Positions 1-7,412 are shown, numbered from the stretch's first letter. The stretch is DNA of 9,243 nt from Candidatus Bathyarchaeota archaeon (GCA_030670615.1 DAOVBJ010000024.1:1-9243); one strand, 5' to 3'. Notes: generated by a model not told the origin, from the sequence alone. Numbers and translations are program-made.

Positions 1-856
1 ATGGCAATACGTATGATGAAGCCGTTGTAGAAGCCTCTCGAATATGTGATGAACGGAACAGTGTCTTCATACACTCCTTCGATAATCCCGCTGTCATCGC
101 TGGACAGGGCACCATCGGTCTGGAGATGATGAAAGACTTGCCCGATCTCGACGTAATCATTGTTCCGGTGGGTGGAGGCGGTTTGATCTCGGGAGTCAGC
201 GTAGCCGTCAAGAACCTGAATCCCCCGGTTGCGATTTATGGCGTTCAGGCAGCGCGCTCTGCGTGATGGTGGCCTCCCTGAAAAAGGGTACTCCTGTGGA
301 TTTACAAAACGTTTACACTATTGCTGATGGAATAGCGATAAGACGGCCCAGTCGACTCACATTGGATATAACTAGACGGTTAGTCGATGAAGTCATCGTT
401 GTGACCGATGACGAAATCGCCGACGCCACGTTCCTGCTGCTGGAACGAACGAAGCAAGTTGTTGAACCCGCCGGGGCCGTAGGCCTCGCTGCCTTGCTGA
501 GCGGGAAAATTAATGTTACGGGAAAGAACGTGGGAGTGATAATCAGCGGCGGAAACATCGATATGTCGCTACTCGTCAGAATAGTGGAGAGGTCACTCTA
601 CAAGGAGTCCCGATTTGTAAAGATTTCTGGCTTACTCTCTGATAGACCGGGAGTCTTACAGAAGGTCTTAGCAATCATTGCTAATTATAAAGCCAATGTG
701 GTAACAATAGACCATGACCGAACCGATCCCCGAATAAGCCTTGGGAAAGCAAGGATCACTCTGACCTTGGAGCTTCCTGAGAAACAGTATTTGCATAACC
801 TGACCAAGAATCTTGAAGAAGCTGGCTACCCTTTTTCTACACTCCAATATCTGTGA
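1..856 (+). pseudogene. ilvA: threonine ammonia-lyase (PLP fold plus ACT domain), 5'-truncated by the window and frameshifted
   Basis: Threonine ammonia-lyase deaminates threonine to 2-oxobutanoate with pyridoxal phosphate in the cytoplasm and feeds isoleucine synthesis or threonine breakdown. The upstream part, with the PLP lysine, lies outside the window. Reading from base 3, the frame carries the tetraglycine phosphate-binding loop GGGGL at 171-185, then hits TGA at 264-266. The homologous reading continues one frame over (MVASL, then VVEPAGAVGLAALLSG, then the conserved SGGNID at 545-562) and ends in an ACT domain (about 615-850, LLSDRPGVLQKVL), as in single-ACT enzymes of about 400 residues. 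Restoring one base near 262-266 joins the halves, so about one base is missing. The stop and a possible restart overlap as TGATG (264-268), so coupled translation of two pieces is possible, but a pseudogene or sequence error is more likely. The family call is firm; biosynthetic versus catabolic role is not resolved. Confidence 0.88.
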
Positions 857-936
857 GCTATTCCCCTTCTTTGGACTATAGAACCTGAAGCGAAGCCCAC
901 TGTCGACATACTATGGTAAAAAGCGTTAGAATCGAA

Positions 937-960
937 CATGTGGGTTAACCCAAGCACATG
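937..960. repeat. short inverted repeats downstream of the threonine ammonia-lyase
   Basis: A perfect 12-base palindrome, TGGGTTAACCCA, lies at 941-952. It is overlapped by a second inverted pair, CATGTG (937-942) and CACATG (955-960). The two structures compete. It could be an operator or a weak hairpin; nothing in the sequence decides between them. Confidence 0.35.
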
Positions 961-988
961 AAACAACAAAACTCAAAATAAGTATGTA

Positions 989-1004
989 CCCGTAGGGATT
1001 TTTT
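989..1004 (+). terminator. possible T-tract terminator after the threonine ammonia-lyase
   Basis: A tiny CCC/GGG stem (989-997) is followed by six T residues at 999-1004. Archaeal termination relies mainly on T-runs on the coding strand, so this could end the upstream transcript about 140 bases past its stop codon. The signal is weak and isolated. Confidence 0.25.
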
Positions 1005-1148
1005 GGTTCAGTCTGAGCCTCACGGTCTCTTACACGTCGTTGAAGAGGGGGTGCTTTGTGGTGATGCCTATATGTCAGTGGCATTATGTTTTGCGTCTTA
1101 TCCCTGTGGCTTGAAGTCATAAACGAGTTACCCGCAAGAAGAGGGTTG

Positions 1149-2340
1149 ATGGCGATGAAGAATCTACGTACTTATCCTAGGATCTATTATGAGTTGTTGT
1201 TCATCGGATTCTCCATCTTTTTAGGAATACGGCTCTCTGGGGCCTTTTTACCGATCCTTGCAAAGGATTTTGATCCGTCTGGAGCTCTCGTTGGATATGT
1301 GATGTCTGCCTGGTTTCTTGCAAGAGTCTTCATCGAAATGCCTTCTGGATTGATCTCTGATCGCATAGGCCTACGCAGATTATTCACGTTGGGGATCGGG
1401 TTATCAGCCGTCGGCTCGTTAATGTGTGCTCTCGCATCCTCCATATACTTCCTGATTGCGGGTCGAGCCCTCTGGGGGTTTGGGGCAGCACTCTTTTTCT
1501 CGAATAACACGGCCATGCTGATCGATCTCTTTGACTCGGAACAGCGAGGTCGAGCGGTAGGCACGTTCCAGGGCATTGAATTCATCGGCAGCCTCATCAG
1601 CGCACCCATTGGAGCCTTGTTAGCTGTTGTCACGGGCTACTTCTTCGTCTTCTACATCACTTTTGGTCTAATCCGCGTCAGCTGTCTCCTCGCCTTTTTA
1701 TCCAAGGAATTGAGGACGATAGGTAAAGCGACGGGGATTGCTGCAACCAGTACGCCTTCCCTCGGTGACTCCTTGAAAAGCCTCATGCAGTGGGAACTCC
1801 TCGTGATCTGTGTCATCAGTTTTACGGATGTTTGTCATGAACGGGGTGATGTCCACCGTATTTCCCCTATACTTACATGAAACCTTAGGATTTGACGTCA
1901 GTATCATTGGACTCTTAACAGCGGCAAGTACGGGAGGATTTATCACTGTCACAATTCTTTCGGGCTACATGTCTGATCGAATGGGGCAGAAAAAGACAAT
2001 CTTGCTGGGTCTCGCCATCGAAGCGCTCTGCATCTATGGTTGTACGGTTGTAGACGCGTTGGGCTTCATTATTCCTCTCGGTATTATTGATGGGTTGGGA
2101 GCGGGACTCGTATCAGTAACGCTCACAGTTCTGCTCTCGTACATCGTTAAATCCGAGTTTCGGGGAATTTCCATTGGATTATTTCGCATATTTATGGACG
2201 TGGGTGGGATCGTCGGCCCGATCTTTTTTATGGCATTGGCAGAAGGCATCAATATTCGAACGGCCTTCTCGGGTGGAACCGTTATGCTGCTCGTTATAGC
2301 GTTACTGCTGTTAACGATTAAACAAGAGAGTAAAGAGTAA
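1149..2340 (+). pseudogene. MFS family transporter, frameshifted in the middle
   Basis: This is a major facilitator superfamily permease; the substrate cannot be told. The joined product would be about 396 residues with two six-helix halves. The family loop motif GLISDRIGLRRLF (G-x-x-x-D-R-x-G-R-R type) follows helix 2, and a second copy, GYMSDRMGQKKTI, sits at the same place in the C-terminal half, which is typical of 12-helix MFS proteins. The reading begins at ATG 1149 or ATG 1155; a GAGGG at 1141-1145 is better spaced for 1155. Around 1820-1825 the frame breaks: the first frame runs ...VICVISF and then goes off-family to a stop at 1880, while family-like sequence resumes in the next frame at RMFVMNGVMSTVFPLYLHE. 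Removing one base at the TTTTA stretch (1821-1824) restores one protein, so this is a +1 lesion. Both halves keep good hydrophobic character, so decay is recent or the indel is a sequence error. Confidence 0.85.
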
Positions 2341-2458
2341 ACGACACGCCTCGTCGAGACGACTTGTAGACCGGGTGGAAATCATATCAATCGAGATTGC
2401 GAATTAAAAAAACGACCTGACTCCCGCTCCCTATTTTTAAATAAGGTGAGGAAGCGAA

Positions 2459-2499
2459 CAAAGACCTAGAGCATCGCACTATGTTCGTCAAAGACCTAG
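2459..2499. repeat. 11-base direct repeat, 30-base spacing
   Basis: CAAAGACCTAG occurs at 2459-2469 and again at 2489-2499. The second copy runs into a CTAGTTAGCTAA word. It may be the scar of a small duplication just upstream of the aldo/keto reductase remnant. It is too short to assign to a mobile element. Confidence 0.4.
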
Positions 2500-2520
2500 T
2501 TAGCTAATTTTATACAGGAG

Positions 2521-2830
2521 ACTCATCACGCGGGACTGATCATTCCCCTGGTGGAGGAAGCTGTAGTGCACGTTGATGGATATTTAACCCTGATTAATCC
2601 TGCAGGCATCTACCTATACCCAACCCAACAAAGGTCATTCAAGCAATATATAACGCGGGGGGACCAATGTTCGCTCTCAAACCCCTTGAAGGAGGACGAA
2701 TTTCACCTGAAAAAGCATTCCGATACCTCTTCCACGAACTTGACATCCCCACAACGATGATTAGACTAGGGAGCATGGACGAGGTGGCAGAAACTTTTGG
2801 AGCTACAGCTGAAGTCCTTACAACTAAAAG
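2521..2830 (+). pseudogene. aldo/keto reductase-like gene, C-terminal remnant with frameshift
   Basis: No intact gene fills 2341-2836. One frame from about 2521 reads THHAGLIIPLVEE, then VDGYLTLINPAGIYLYP, up to about 2630; the frame one base over continues VIQAIYNAGGPMFALKPLEGG and then a helix ending AEVLTT. Together they follow the order of the last third of aldo/keto reductase family proteins: a T-H-H type strand, a V-D-x-x-L strand with N-P, the A-x-K-P-L-x-G-G strand, and a final helix with a G-x-x-S-x-x-E pattern (here LGSMDEVAE). One missing base near 2628-2634 would join them. Upstream, the same frame has stops at 2467-2469 and 2497-2499 and no recognisable N-terminal barrel, so the gene is truncated as well as shifted. 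The 3' end abuts the oppositely oriented phosphoribosyltransferase. The family is recalled from pattern, not searched. Confidence 0.6.
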
Positions 2831-2836
2831 CCTGTT

Positions 2837-3298
2837 TCATCCCAGCGCGTCGTACGGAAACATGATTTCTCGTTCTTCCTCTTCCACATACGCTCCCACA
2901 TAGTCTGGCTTAAACTCTGAACCTTTGCGGTTGAACATGACCATGGTCGTTATTGAGGATCCTTTTGGCATTCGTTCAATGACGAATTTCATCGCTCTTC
3001 CCTCACAAAGCCAGTCATCAACCATTAAAAAATTACCACGTAAGTACTCTATCTGGGCTAGCTTCGCCATAAACATAGATATTGTATCGTGAGCCACAAT
3101 ACGCACGTTTTCTCCTCTTCCAACATGCCTCACAAAAACTGGATAAAATGTGGGTATTCCAAGCTTTGAGGCCAAATACGCCCCAATGATGCATCCTCCT
3201 CTACCTATGGCCACAATGCCATCGAAACTTCGAAGCTGTATACTCTCACTTAGTTTATCCAAAAGGCTTGTGTATTCATCCCATTCCACTATCTTCAA
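2837..3298 (-). CDS. phosphoribosyltransferase-domain protein, divergent
   Basis: A 153-residue type I phosphoribosyltransferase-fold protein, likely cytoplasmic. A strand and GRGG loop at residues 29-35 (VAIGRGGCIIGAYLAS) match the pyrophosphate-binding loop, and VDDWLCEGRAM (93-103) sits where the PRPP-binding motif belongs. The family usually has V-D-D-x-x-x-T-G there; here the T-G is E-G and a Trp follows the acidic pair, so activity or substrate may differ. The tail EIMFPYD resembles the F-P-W/Y-E ending of the small xanthine/hypoxanthine-type proteins grouped as COG2236 (from memory). The start is TTG at 3298, chosen because an AGGTGA ribosome binding site (plus-strand 3305-3310) lies six bases before it. 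It is intact between broken genes, tail to tail with the aldo/keto reductase remnant and divergent from the kinase-like pseudogene. Purine salvage is a possible role, not shown. Confidence 0.78.
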   Translation of the reverse strand: MKIVEWDEYTSLLDKLSESIQLRSFDGIVAIGRGGCIIGAYLASKLGIPTFYPVFVRHVGRGENVRIVAHDTISMFMAKLAQIEYLRGNFLMVDDWLCEGRAMKFVIERMPKGSSITTMVMFNRKGSEFKPDYVGAYVEEEEREIMFPYDALG

Positions 3299-3344
3299 GA
3301 AACTTCACCTTTTCGTTATGATACGTATATGAAAACTCCTTTTC

Positions 3345-3356
3345 GTATATTTATCT
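3345..3356 (-). promoter_or_regulatory. TATA-like box for the phosphoribosyltransferase
   Basis: On the minus strand this reads GATAAATATACG, with an A/G-rich stretch before it. Transcription would start near 3320-3330, giving a short leader that contains the AGGTGA site. This matches archaeal promoter spacing. Confidence 0.45.
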
Positions 3357-3512
3357 TTTGATGAGAGTGATGCGGTCGCGTAATACCGAAGCTAACTAGC
3401 ACTTTGAGAAGATAACAAGTATGCGTTAAGCCCTTCGTAAAGCTTCTATGTGACTTCTCATGGGACATGTATTTCTTACTTTCTAAATTAATAAGAAAAT
3501 TGATATTATGTT

Positions 3513-3527
3513 GCTAAATATTAAATA
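3513..3527 (+). promoter_or_regulatory. TATA-like box before the kinase-like pseudogene
   Basis: AAATATTAAATAT is centred about 22 bases before ATG 3541, which fits a leaderless archaeal transcript beginning at that codon. There is no ribosome binding site before either ATG 3508 or ATG 3541. Confidence 0.35.
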
Positions 3528-3540
3528 TCTGGAATTTAGA

Positions 3541-4323
3541 ATGAAAAAAGGCCCACTAATAGGAACTGGCCGCACAGCCGAGATATTTGCCTGGGGCGAT
3601 GACAAAATTCTAAAATTGTTTATGGATTGGTGTCTTCATAGCTGGATCAACAAAGAGGAGAGGTTATCCCGAGTTATCTACGGGTCTGGCTTGCCAGTCC
3701 CAGCAGTCGAAGGCATTATTGATGTGGATGGAAGAAGGGGGATAATCTTCGAACGAGTAGAGGGGGGCTCCATGCTAGATGAGATGGGGTCAAAACGAAT
3801 TGAGGTTCTTCGATATGCCGAGATTCTTGCAGAATTACACACTTCAATCCATTCAAGAGAGATACCAGATATGCCTTCTATGCGCGACATGATAGAGTGT
3901 GGAATCCGTCATGCCAAGATGCTTTCTAAAGAAGAGAGAACGAGGACACTTTAAGTCCTAAACCAAATGAAAGAAGGAACTATACTTTGCCACTATGACT
4001 TCCATCCGATGAATGTCATCATGTCACCACGAGGACCTGTAATCATCGACTGGATGACTGCATGCCAAGGAAATCCACACGCTGATATAGCCAGAACTTT
4101 GTTGATATCACAAGGCTTTTTATGTGTCATCCCCCCAAATTGGCATGCGACCTTAAAATCGTTCATTGACCGCTATCTCACACGATACTTAGAAATCCGA
4201 GAAATTTCGCTCAAAGAGGTCAAGGCTTGGCGCTTACCCATAGCTGCAGCACGGCTAAACGAGAATATACCTCATGAGAGAGATTGGTTGCTGTCCGTTG
4301 TCAAGGAAGAGCTAGCTAGCTAA
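3541..4323 (+). pseudogene. APH/choline-kinase-like phosphotransferase with in-frame TAA
   Basis: A protein-kinase-fold small-molecule phosphotransferase of the APH (aminoglycoside/homoserine/choline kinase) family; the real substrate is unknown. Counting from ATG 3541, residues 4-16 (GPLIGTGRTAEIF) form the glycine-rich loop, K25 in ILKLF fits the ATP lysine, and IIFERVEGGSML is the hinge. A TAA interrupts codon 138 (3952-3954). The same frame continues past it with the catalytic HYDFHPMN (H151, D153, N158) and IIDW (D170, the metal-binding Asp), ending at TAA 4321-4323. The full length of about 260 residues is normal, and all core motifs are present, so the TAA is the only visible lesion and is a substitution rather than an indel. 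Without readthrough the first piece lacks the catalytic loop. A restart at ATG 3967 would give a 118-residue piece lacking the ATP lobe. ATG 3508 is a longer alternative start. Confidence 0.85.
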
Positions 4324-4561
4324 AATGGGTGTAGTGGATAGCTAGGTCATGGTAGGGAAAAATATCATTCTCTTTACTGCTGTCGCTTTTATTGATTGAG
4401 TTAGCCAGTCGTCGTCTATCTTTTCCTCAAGCTTGTCTCTAGCTCCTTGACCCTACTCCCATTTGCGAATACTGTACTCAATCATTATTCATTTTAACGG
4501 AAACTTTAAAGAGCTTCTAGAGCAACTTCAACTAGGACACCGTAATTTTGGAGGATTTGTA

Positions 4562-5317
4562 ATGAAAAACCAATTAAAGAGTAGGTTGAAGGCGGGGGAG
4601 CAGACATATGGCGTCTGGATGACCGTGGAAAGCCCCATCGTCACCGAGCTTCTATCGACCCTCGGATTCGACTGGTTTGTTTTCGATACCGAACACAGCC
4701 CCTTAGATATCTACCAAGCTCAGACCTTGATGCAGGCGATGCGTGGTGACCAAACAACTCCCATTGTTCGCGTGGGGTGGAATGATCTAGTGCCGATAAA
4801 GCGTGCTTTAGACGTCGGCGCTTACGGCGTCGTCGTCCCCTGGGTGAATACCCGACAAGAGGCAGAGATGGCGGTTAAGGCCTGTCGATATGCGCCTAAT
4901 GGGTTGAGAGGATGCGGGCCCCGGCGGGCAGCCATGTTCGACTCTGAGTATCTGAAGACAGCGGATGAAGAGATTCTCCTCATCGCTCAAATCGAGACGA
5001 AGAAGGCGGTTGAGAACATCGATGAGATCCTGTCTGTGGACGGTATCGACGTGAGCTACATCGGTCCCGCGGATCTTTCCGCTTCCTACGGACACCTCGG
5101 CAATATGTCTCATCCAAAGGTTCAGAAAGCCATAGATCGAGTGTTTGACGCATCAGAGGCAGCAGGCGTCGCAAAAGGAATGCACATGGGCGCTGGCAAG
5201 ACAATCATGGACCGCGTGGAGAAGGGGTATGACTTCATAACCGTTGGAAATGACCTCCAATTCTTCCGATCAGGCGCCGCCAAGATACTTCAACAACTCA
5301 GTAGTCGACACAAGTAA
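4562..5317 (+). CDS. HpcH/HpaI family class II aldolase
   Basis: A 251-residue metal-dependent aldolase of the HpcH/HpaI (2-oxo-acid aldolase) family, which cleaves or forms bonds between pyruvate-type and aldehyde substrates. Family members act on 4-hydroxy-2-oxo-heptanedioate or 2-keto-3-deoxy-rhamnonate; which one applies here cannot be told. Key residues fall where the family has them: H45 in FDTEHSP (catalytic His), R70 in PIVRVGWND (substrate Arg), E145 in AQIET and D171 in IGPADLSASYG (metal ligands). The RGCGPRRA stretch at 116-123 is also typical. The start is ATG 4562: GGAGG at about 4551-4555 is well placed, and the length and His/Arg numbering match the family. The open frame upstream to 4463 has no family-like content. 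It stands alone, with no pathway partner in the window. Confidence 0.9.
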   Translation: MKNQLKSRLKAGEQTYGVWMTVESPIVTELLSTLGFDWFVFDTEHSPLDIYQAQTLMQAMRGDQTTPIVRVGWNDLVPIKRALDVGAYGVVVPWVNTRQEAEMAVKACRYAPNGLRGCGPRRAAMFDSEYLKTADEEILLIAQIETKKAVENIDEILSVDGIDVSYIGPADLSASYGHLGNMSHPKVQKAIDRVFDASEAAGVAKGMHMGAGKTIMDRVEKGYDFITVGNDLQFFRSGAAKILQQLSSRHK

Positions 5318-5585
5318 CCCTTCTTCACGACGTTCTATGTCCAAAGGAGCCAATCCTACGGGCCAGACTGCATCGTACATGGACTTCCCTCGGCCTTTCC
5401 CCATCCCCCTTTTTCAAGAATCAGACAAAGTTTTGCGATTAACTTCATGACTTTTGTGAAGGAGATTTTATAATCACAGGTATGTGGGACGCTCTCAGAT
5501 ACTTACTCTTTCCACTACTACAAATATACAAGTATTCTAAAACGCCACTCAATCCGATTTTAAAGGCTAACTGCTTCGTGGTTTA

Positions 5586-6830
5586 TCATCGTTTCCCGAT
5601 TTTGCCAAAGCCAATGAGCCTCCACCCTTCTCCAATCCTTCGGCTTATGGCAACCCTCGTGTTTGCTTCAGTGCAAATGGGTCGCCTCAAGGAAATGTCT
5701 GCAACATCGTCTCGAGCCGAGGTCACCACGCCCGCTGTGACAGCGGTGCCTGCGTTTAAGACTAAGGCTTCGTTTGTCCGAATTTTCTGTACCTCCAGCA
5801 GGTCCTTCGTCCCAATCGCCCTTTCAAAGAGTTCGACTTCAATGCTTATCTGATTAAGAACTGGAGGGAGGCTGTCTGGCTTGCCAACAATATTTCCCAC
5901 GAGACTGTCAGCTTTGGTAAGTGCCGGGTCCAGAAGGGTGCCAACTCCAATCAGTCCGCCACACGTGGCCTTCTCAACGGACTTCCCACCCGCATTAAGG
6001 CTCACGATCTCTGTGACGAGGGGCTCGTAATAGGCTCTCCCCCCTCTTTCAACACGAATTCCGGGGCGGATCTCCACATCTGTTCCAACCTCGAAGACGC
6101 CTTGGGAAATAGATCCTCCGATCACCCCTCCCCAAATTTCGTCGGCGGATGTGCCGGGCTTATTCACGTCGAAGGACCTTAAAACCGGCATCAAGGGAGG
6201 CTTATTTAGATCCCGCTTCGGCGTAGGTATTACCTTTTCAATCATCTCTATCACCAATTCTGTGTTGACGCCTCGTTGAGCACTGACCGGGATTATGGGC
6301 GCTCCCTCAGCTACGGTTCCTTTAACAAAGTCTTGAATCTCACGAAAGTTTTCTAAACTTTGTTGTCTTTCAACTACGTCAATTTTGTTTTGAATCACAA
6401 TTAGCTTATCAATTCCAACTATTTCCGCCGCCGCTAGGTGCTCTCTGTCCTGAGCTTGGGGACACGACTCCGTTGCGGAGAGGATTAGCAACGCCCCGTC
6501 CATCAAGGTGGCCCCGGACAACATGGTGACCATTAAGCTGTGATGGCCTGGGCAGTCAACGAAGCTCACTGACCTTAAATACTGGGCGGTAGATCCACAC
6601 TTAGAACATGTCTCTTCCGTCCCATAGACTCCGCAGGCCTCGCATTTATAGAAGGCAGCGTCTGCATACCCGATTCGAATGGTGATGCCCCTCTTCAATT
6701 CTTCGCTATGCCTAGCAGTCCATTGACTCGTTAAAGCCTGTACGAGTGTGGACTTGCCATTGTCCACATGCCCCAGGGTGCCTATGTTAACTTCTGGCTG
6801 GCTAGGCGTTGTAACACTTTTTTCAGACAA
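5586..6830 (-). CDS. eif2g: translation initiation factor aIF2, gamma subunit
   Basis: The GTPase subunit of aIF2, which brings initiator methionyl-tRNA to the small ribosomal subunit. The 414-residue length is normal. The G domain has G1 GHVDNGKST (20-28), a switch-1 region with RGITI (47-51), a knuckle zinc ribbon with C63, C66, C75 and C78, G3 DCPGH (92-96) and G4 NKID (148-151). The C-terminal beta domains carry the family strings VLRSFDVNKPGT, GGLIGVGTLLDP and VGNIVGKP, and the end RRIGEGWRLIGFGKI. The start is TTG at 6830: a GGAG lies eight bases upstream (plus-strand 6839-6842) and no other in-frame start precedes the G domain. G1 has Asn where most aIF2 gamma proteins have His (G-H-V-D-H-G-K). 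It is transcribed convergently with the aldolase and divergently from the small membrane protein. The call is secure. Confidence 0.97.
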   Translation of the reverse strand: MSEKSVTTPSQPEVNIGTLGHVDNGKSTLVQALTSQWTARHSEELKRGITIRIGYADAAFYKCEACGVYGTEETCSKCGSTAQYLRSVSFVDCPGHHSLMVTMLSGATLMDGALLILSATESCPQAQDREHLAAAEIVGIDKLIVIQNKIDVVERQQSLENFREIQDFVKGTVAEGAPIIPVSAQRGVNTELVIEMIEKVIPTPKRDLNKPPLMPVLRSFDVNKPGTSADEIWGGVIGGSISQGVFEVGTDVEIRPGIRVERGGRAYYEPLVTEIVSLNAGGKSVEKATCGGLIGVGTLLDPALTKADSLVGNIVGKPDSLPPVLNQISIEVELFERAIGTKDLLEVQKIRTNEALVLNAGTAVTAGVVTSARDDVADISLRRPICTEANTRVAISRRIGEGWRLIGFGKIGKR

Positions 6831-6918
6831 TTTTTGTTCTCCGTTACGTTTTAATCGTGTAATGGAAATATGAGCGTGATTTGTGGTTTGTACGTATCTT
6901 CTTCCAGATTTAAAGTTG

Positions 6919-6934
6919 TTTATAAATATATAAG
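6919..6934. promoter_or_regulatory. symmetric TATA-like box between divergent genes
   Basis: The A/T run TTTATAAATATATAAG reads as a TATA box on both strands. For aIF2 gamma it would give a leader of about 60-65 bases; for the plus strand it would start transcripts near 6955-6960, about 30 bases before ATG 6988. The shared position suggests a two-way promoter. Confidence 0.45.
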
Positions 6935-6940
6935 AAAAGC

Positions 6941-6973
6941 CAGCTAGCTAGCTGCTTATTAGTTAGCTAATTA
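6941..6973. repeat. GCTAGC-type palindromes beside the divergent promoter
   Basis: CAGCTAGCTAGCTG at 6941-6954 is a perfect 14-base palindrome. A related word, TTAGTTAGCTAATTA, follows at 6959-6973. It is one of about ten copies of a similar word between genes in this window (others near 2495, 3391, 4311, 7364, 7494, 8936, 8966 and 9203). A position just downstream of the plus-strand TATA box would suit an operator, but this is inference. Confidence 0.5.
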
Positions 6974-7067
6974 TCCAGAAAAGCCGTATGGAAAATAAAG
7001 CTATCTTGTTGAAGAGGCTCTCAGAGAGTGGTTAAAAATAGCGCGCGCGCTATTATCCTTCGGTGAG

Positions 7068-7331
7068 ATGTTTATTCTACGAAGTTTCCCCGCTTTTCTT
7101 ATGGATCTATCAATAGGCAATGCTATCAGCGCAAAAAAGTTTACCCCGTTACTGGATAGCATATCTTTCAGCGAGTCGGTTCGAGAATTAGTTGAGAGAG
7201 TGAAAGCTGTTGGCGGAACGATTATCTCACAGGTGCCCCTTAAGAACTTTGTAAAGTTTTCGGCCTTGCTTGTAGGGGGCATTGGCCTACTGTTCATCGT
7301 TCAAGGGATAAAAGCTAGAAACGATAGATAG
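7068..7331 (+). CDS. small protein with C-terminal membrane segment, unrecognised family
   Basis: An 87-residue protein I do not recognise. Residues about 61-81 (VKFSALLVGGIGLLFIVQGIKAR) form one strong transmembrane helix followed by a basic tail. The middle (SFSESVRELVERVKAVGG) is a likely amphipathic helix, so it looks like a tail-anchored membrane protein. ATG 7068 is preceded by GGTGA only one base away, which is too close to be a good ribosome binding site. The same frame is open upstream to about 6999 and reads EEALREWLKIARALLSFGE, which looks like coding sequence. A separate ATG at 6988 in another frame starts MENKAILLKRLSESG and stops at 7033. One frameshift near 7010 would join the two into a protein of about 113 residues, so the true start may be 6988. 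Expression is likely from the divergent TATA box at 6919. Confidence 0.5.
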   Translation: MFILRSFPAFLMDLSIGNAISAKKFTPLLDSISFSESVRELVERVKAVGGTIISQVPLKNFVKFSALLVGGIGLLFIVQGIKARNDR

Positions 7332-7374
7332 CTTTCCTTCTACGATTTAAGTCAAAGTAATTAAGCTAGTTAGA

Positions 7375-7412
7375 TTGTCTTTTCGTATTTTTGACTTTTA
7401 TTTTTGTCTTTT
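7375..7412 (+). terminator. T-rich terminator after the small membrane protein
   Basis: Four or five T-runs of 4-5 bases follow one another, about 45 bases past the stop codon at 7331. Repeated T-tracts on the coding strand without a hairpin are the usual archaeal termination signal. Confidence 0.5.

Noticed and set aside
920..940. Sequence resembling a tRNA T-arm on the minus strand (GTTCGATTC)
   Set aside because: The flanking bases do not pair as a T-stem and there is no acceptor or anticodon arm.
926..1120. Minus-strand frame of 64 codons in the gap between the first two genes
   Set aside because: No ribosome site, no family pattern, and it overlaps the inverted repeats and T-tract.
3356..3410. 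Possible C/D box guide RNA (TGATGA at about 3359)
   Set aside because: No CTGA D box follows at a sensible distance and no paired C'/D' boxes are visible.
5337..5450. Short frame after the aldolase starting MSKGANPTGQTASYMDF
   Set aside because: The 37-codon composition looks protein-like and might be a remnant, but I recognise no family and see no ribosome binding site; the region is otherwise a pyrimidine-rich convergent spacer.
5482..5853. Plus-strand reading frame of 123 codons with AAGGAGA upstream near 5459
   Set aside because: Most of it lies antisense to the conserved 3' end of aIF2 gamma, the ribosome site is about 15 bases too far from the ATG, and the product has no recognisable pattern.
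7041..7050. Alternating GCGCGCGCGC tract
   Set aside because: It reads as codons in the open frame leading into the small membrane protein, and ten bases is too short to argue for a special structure.
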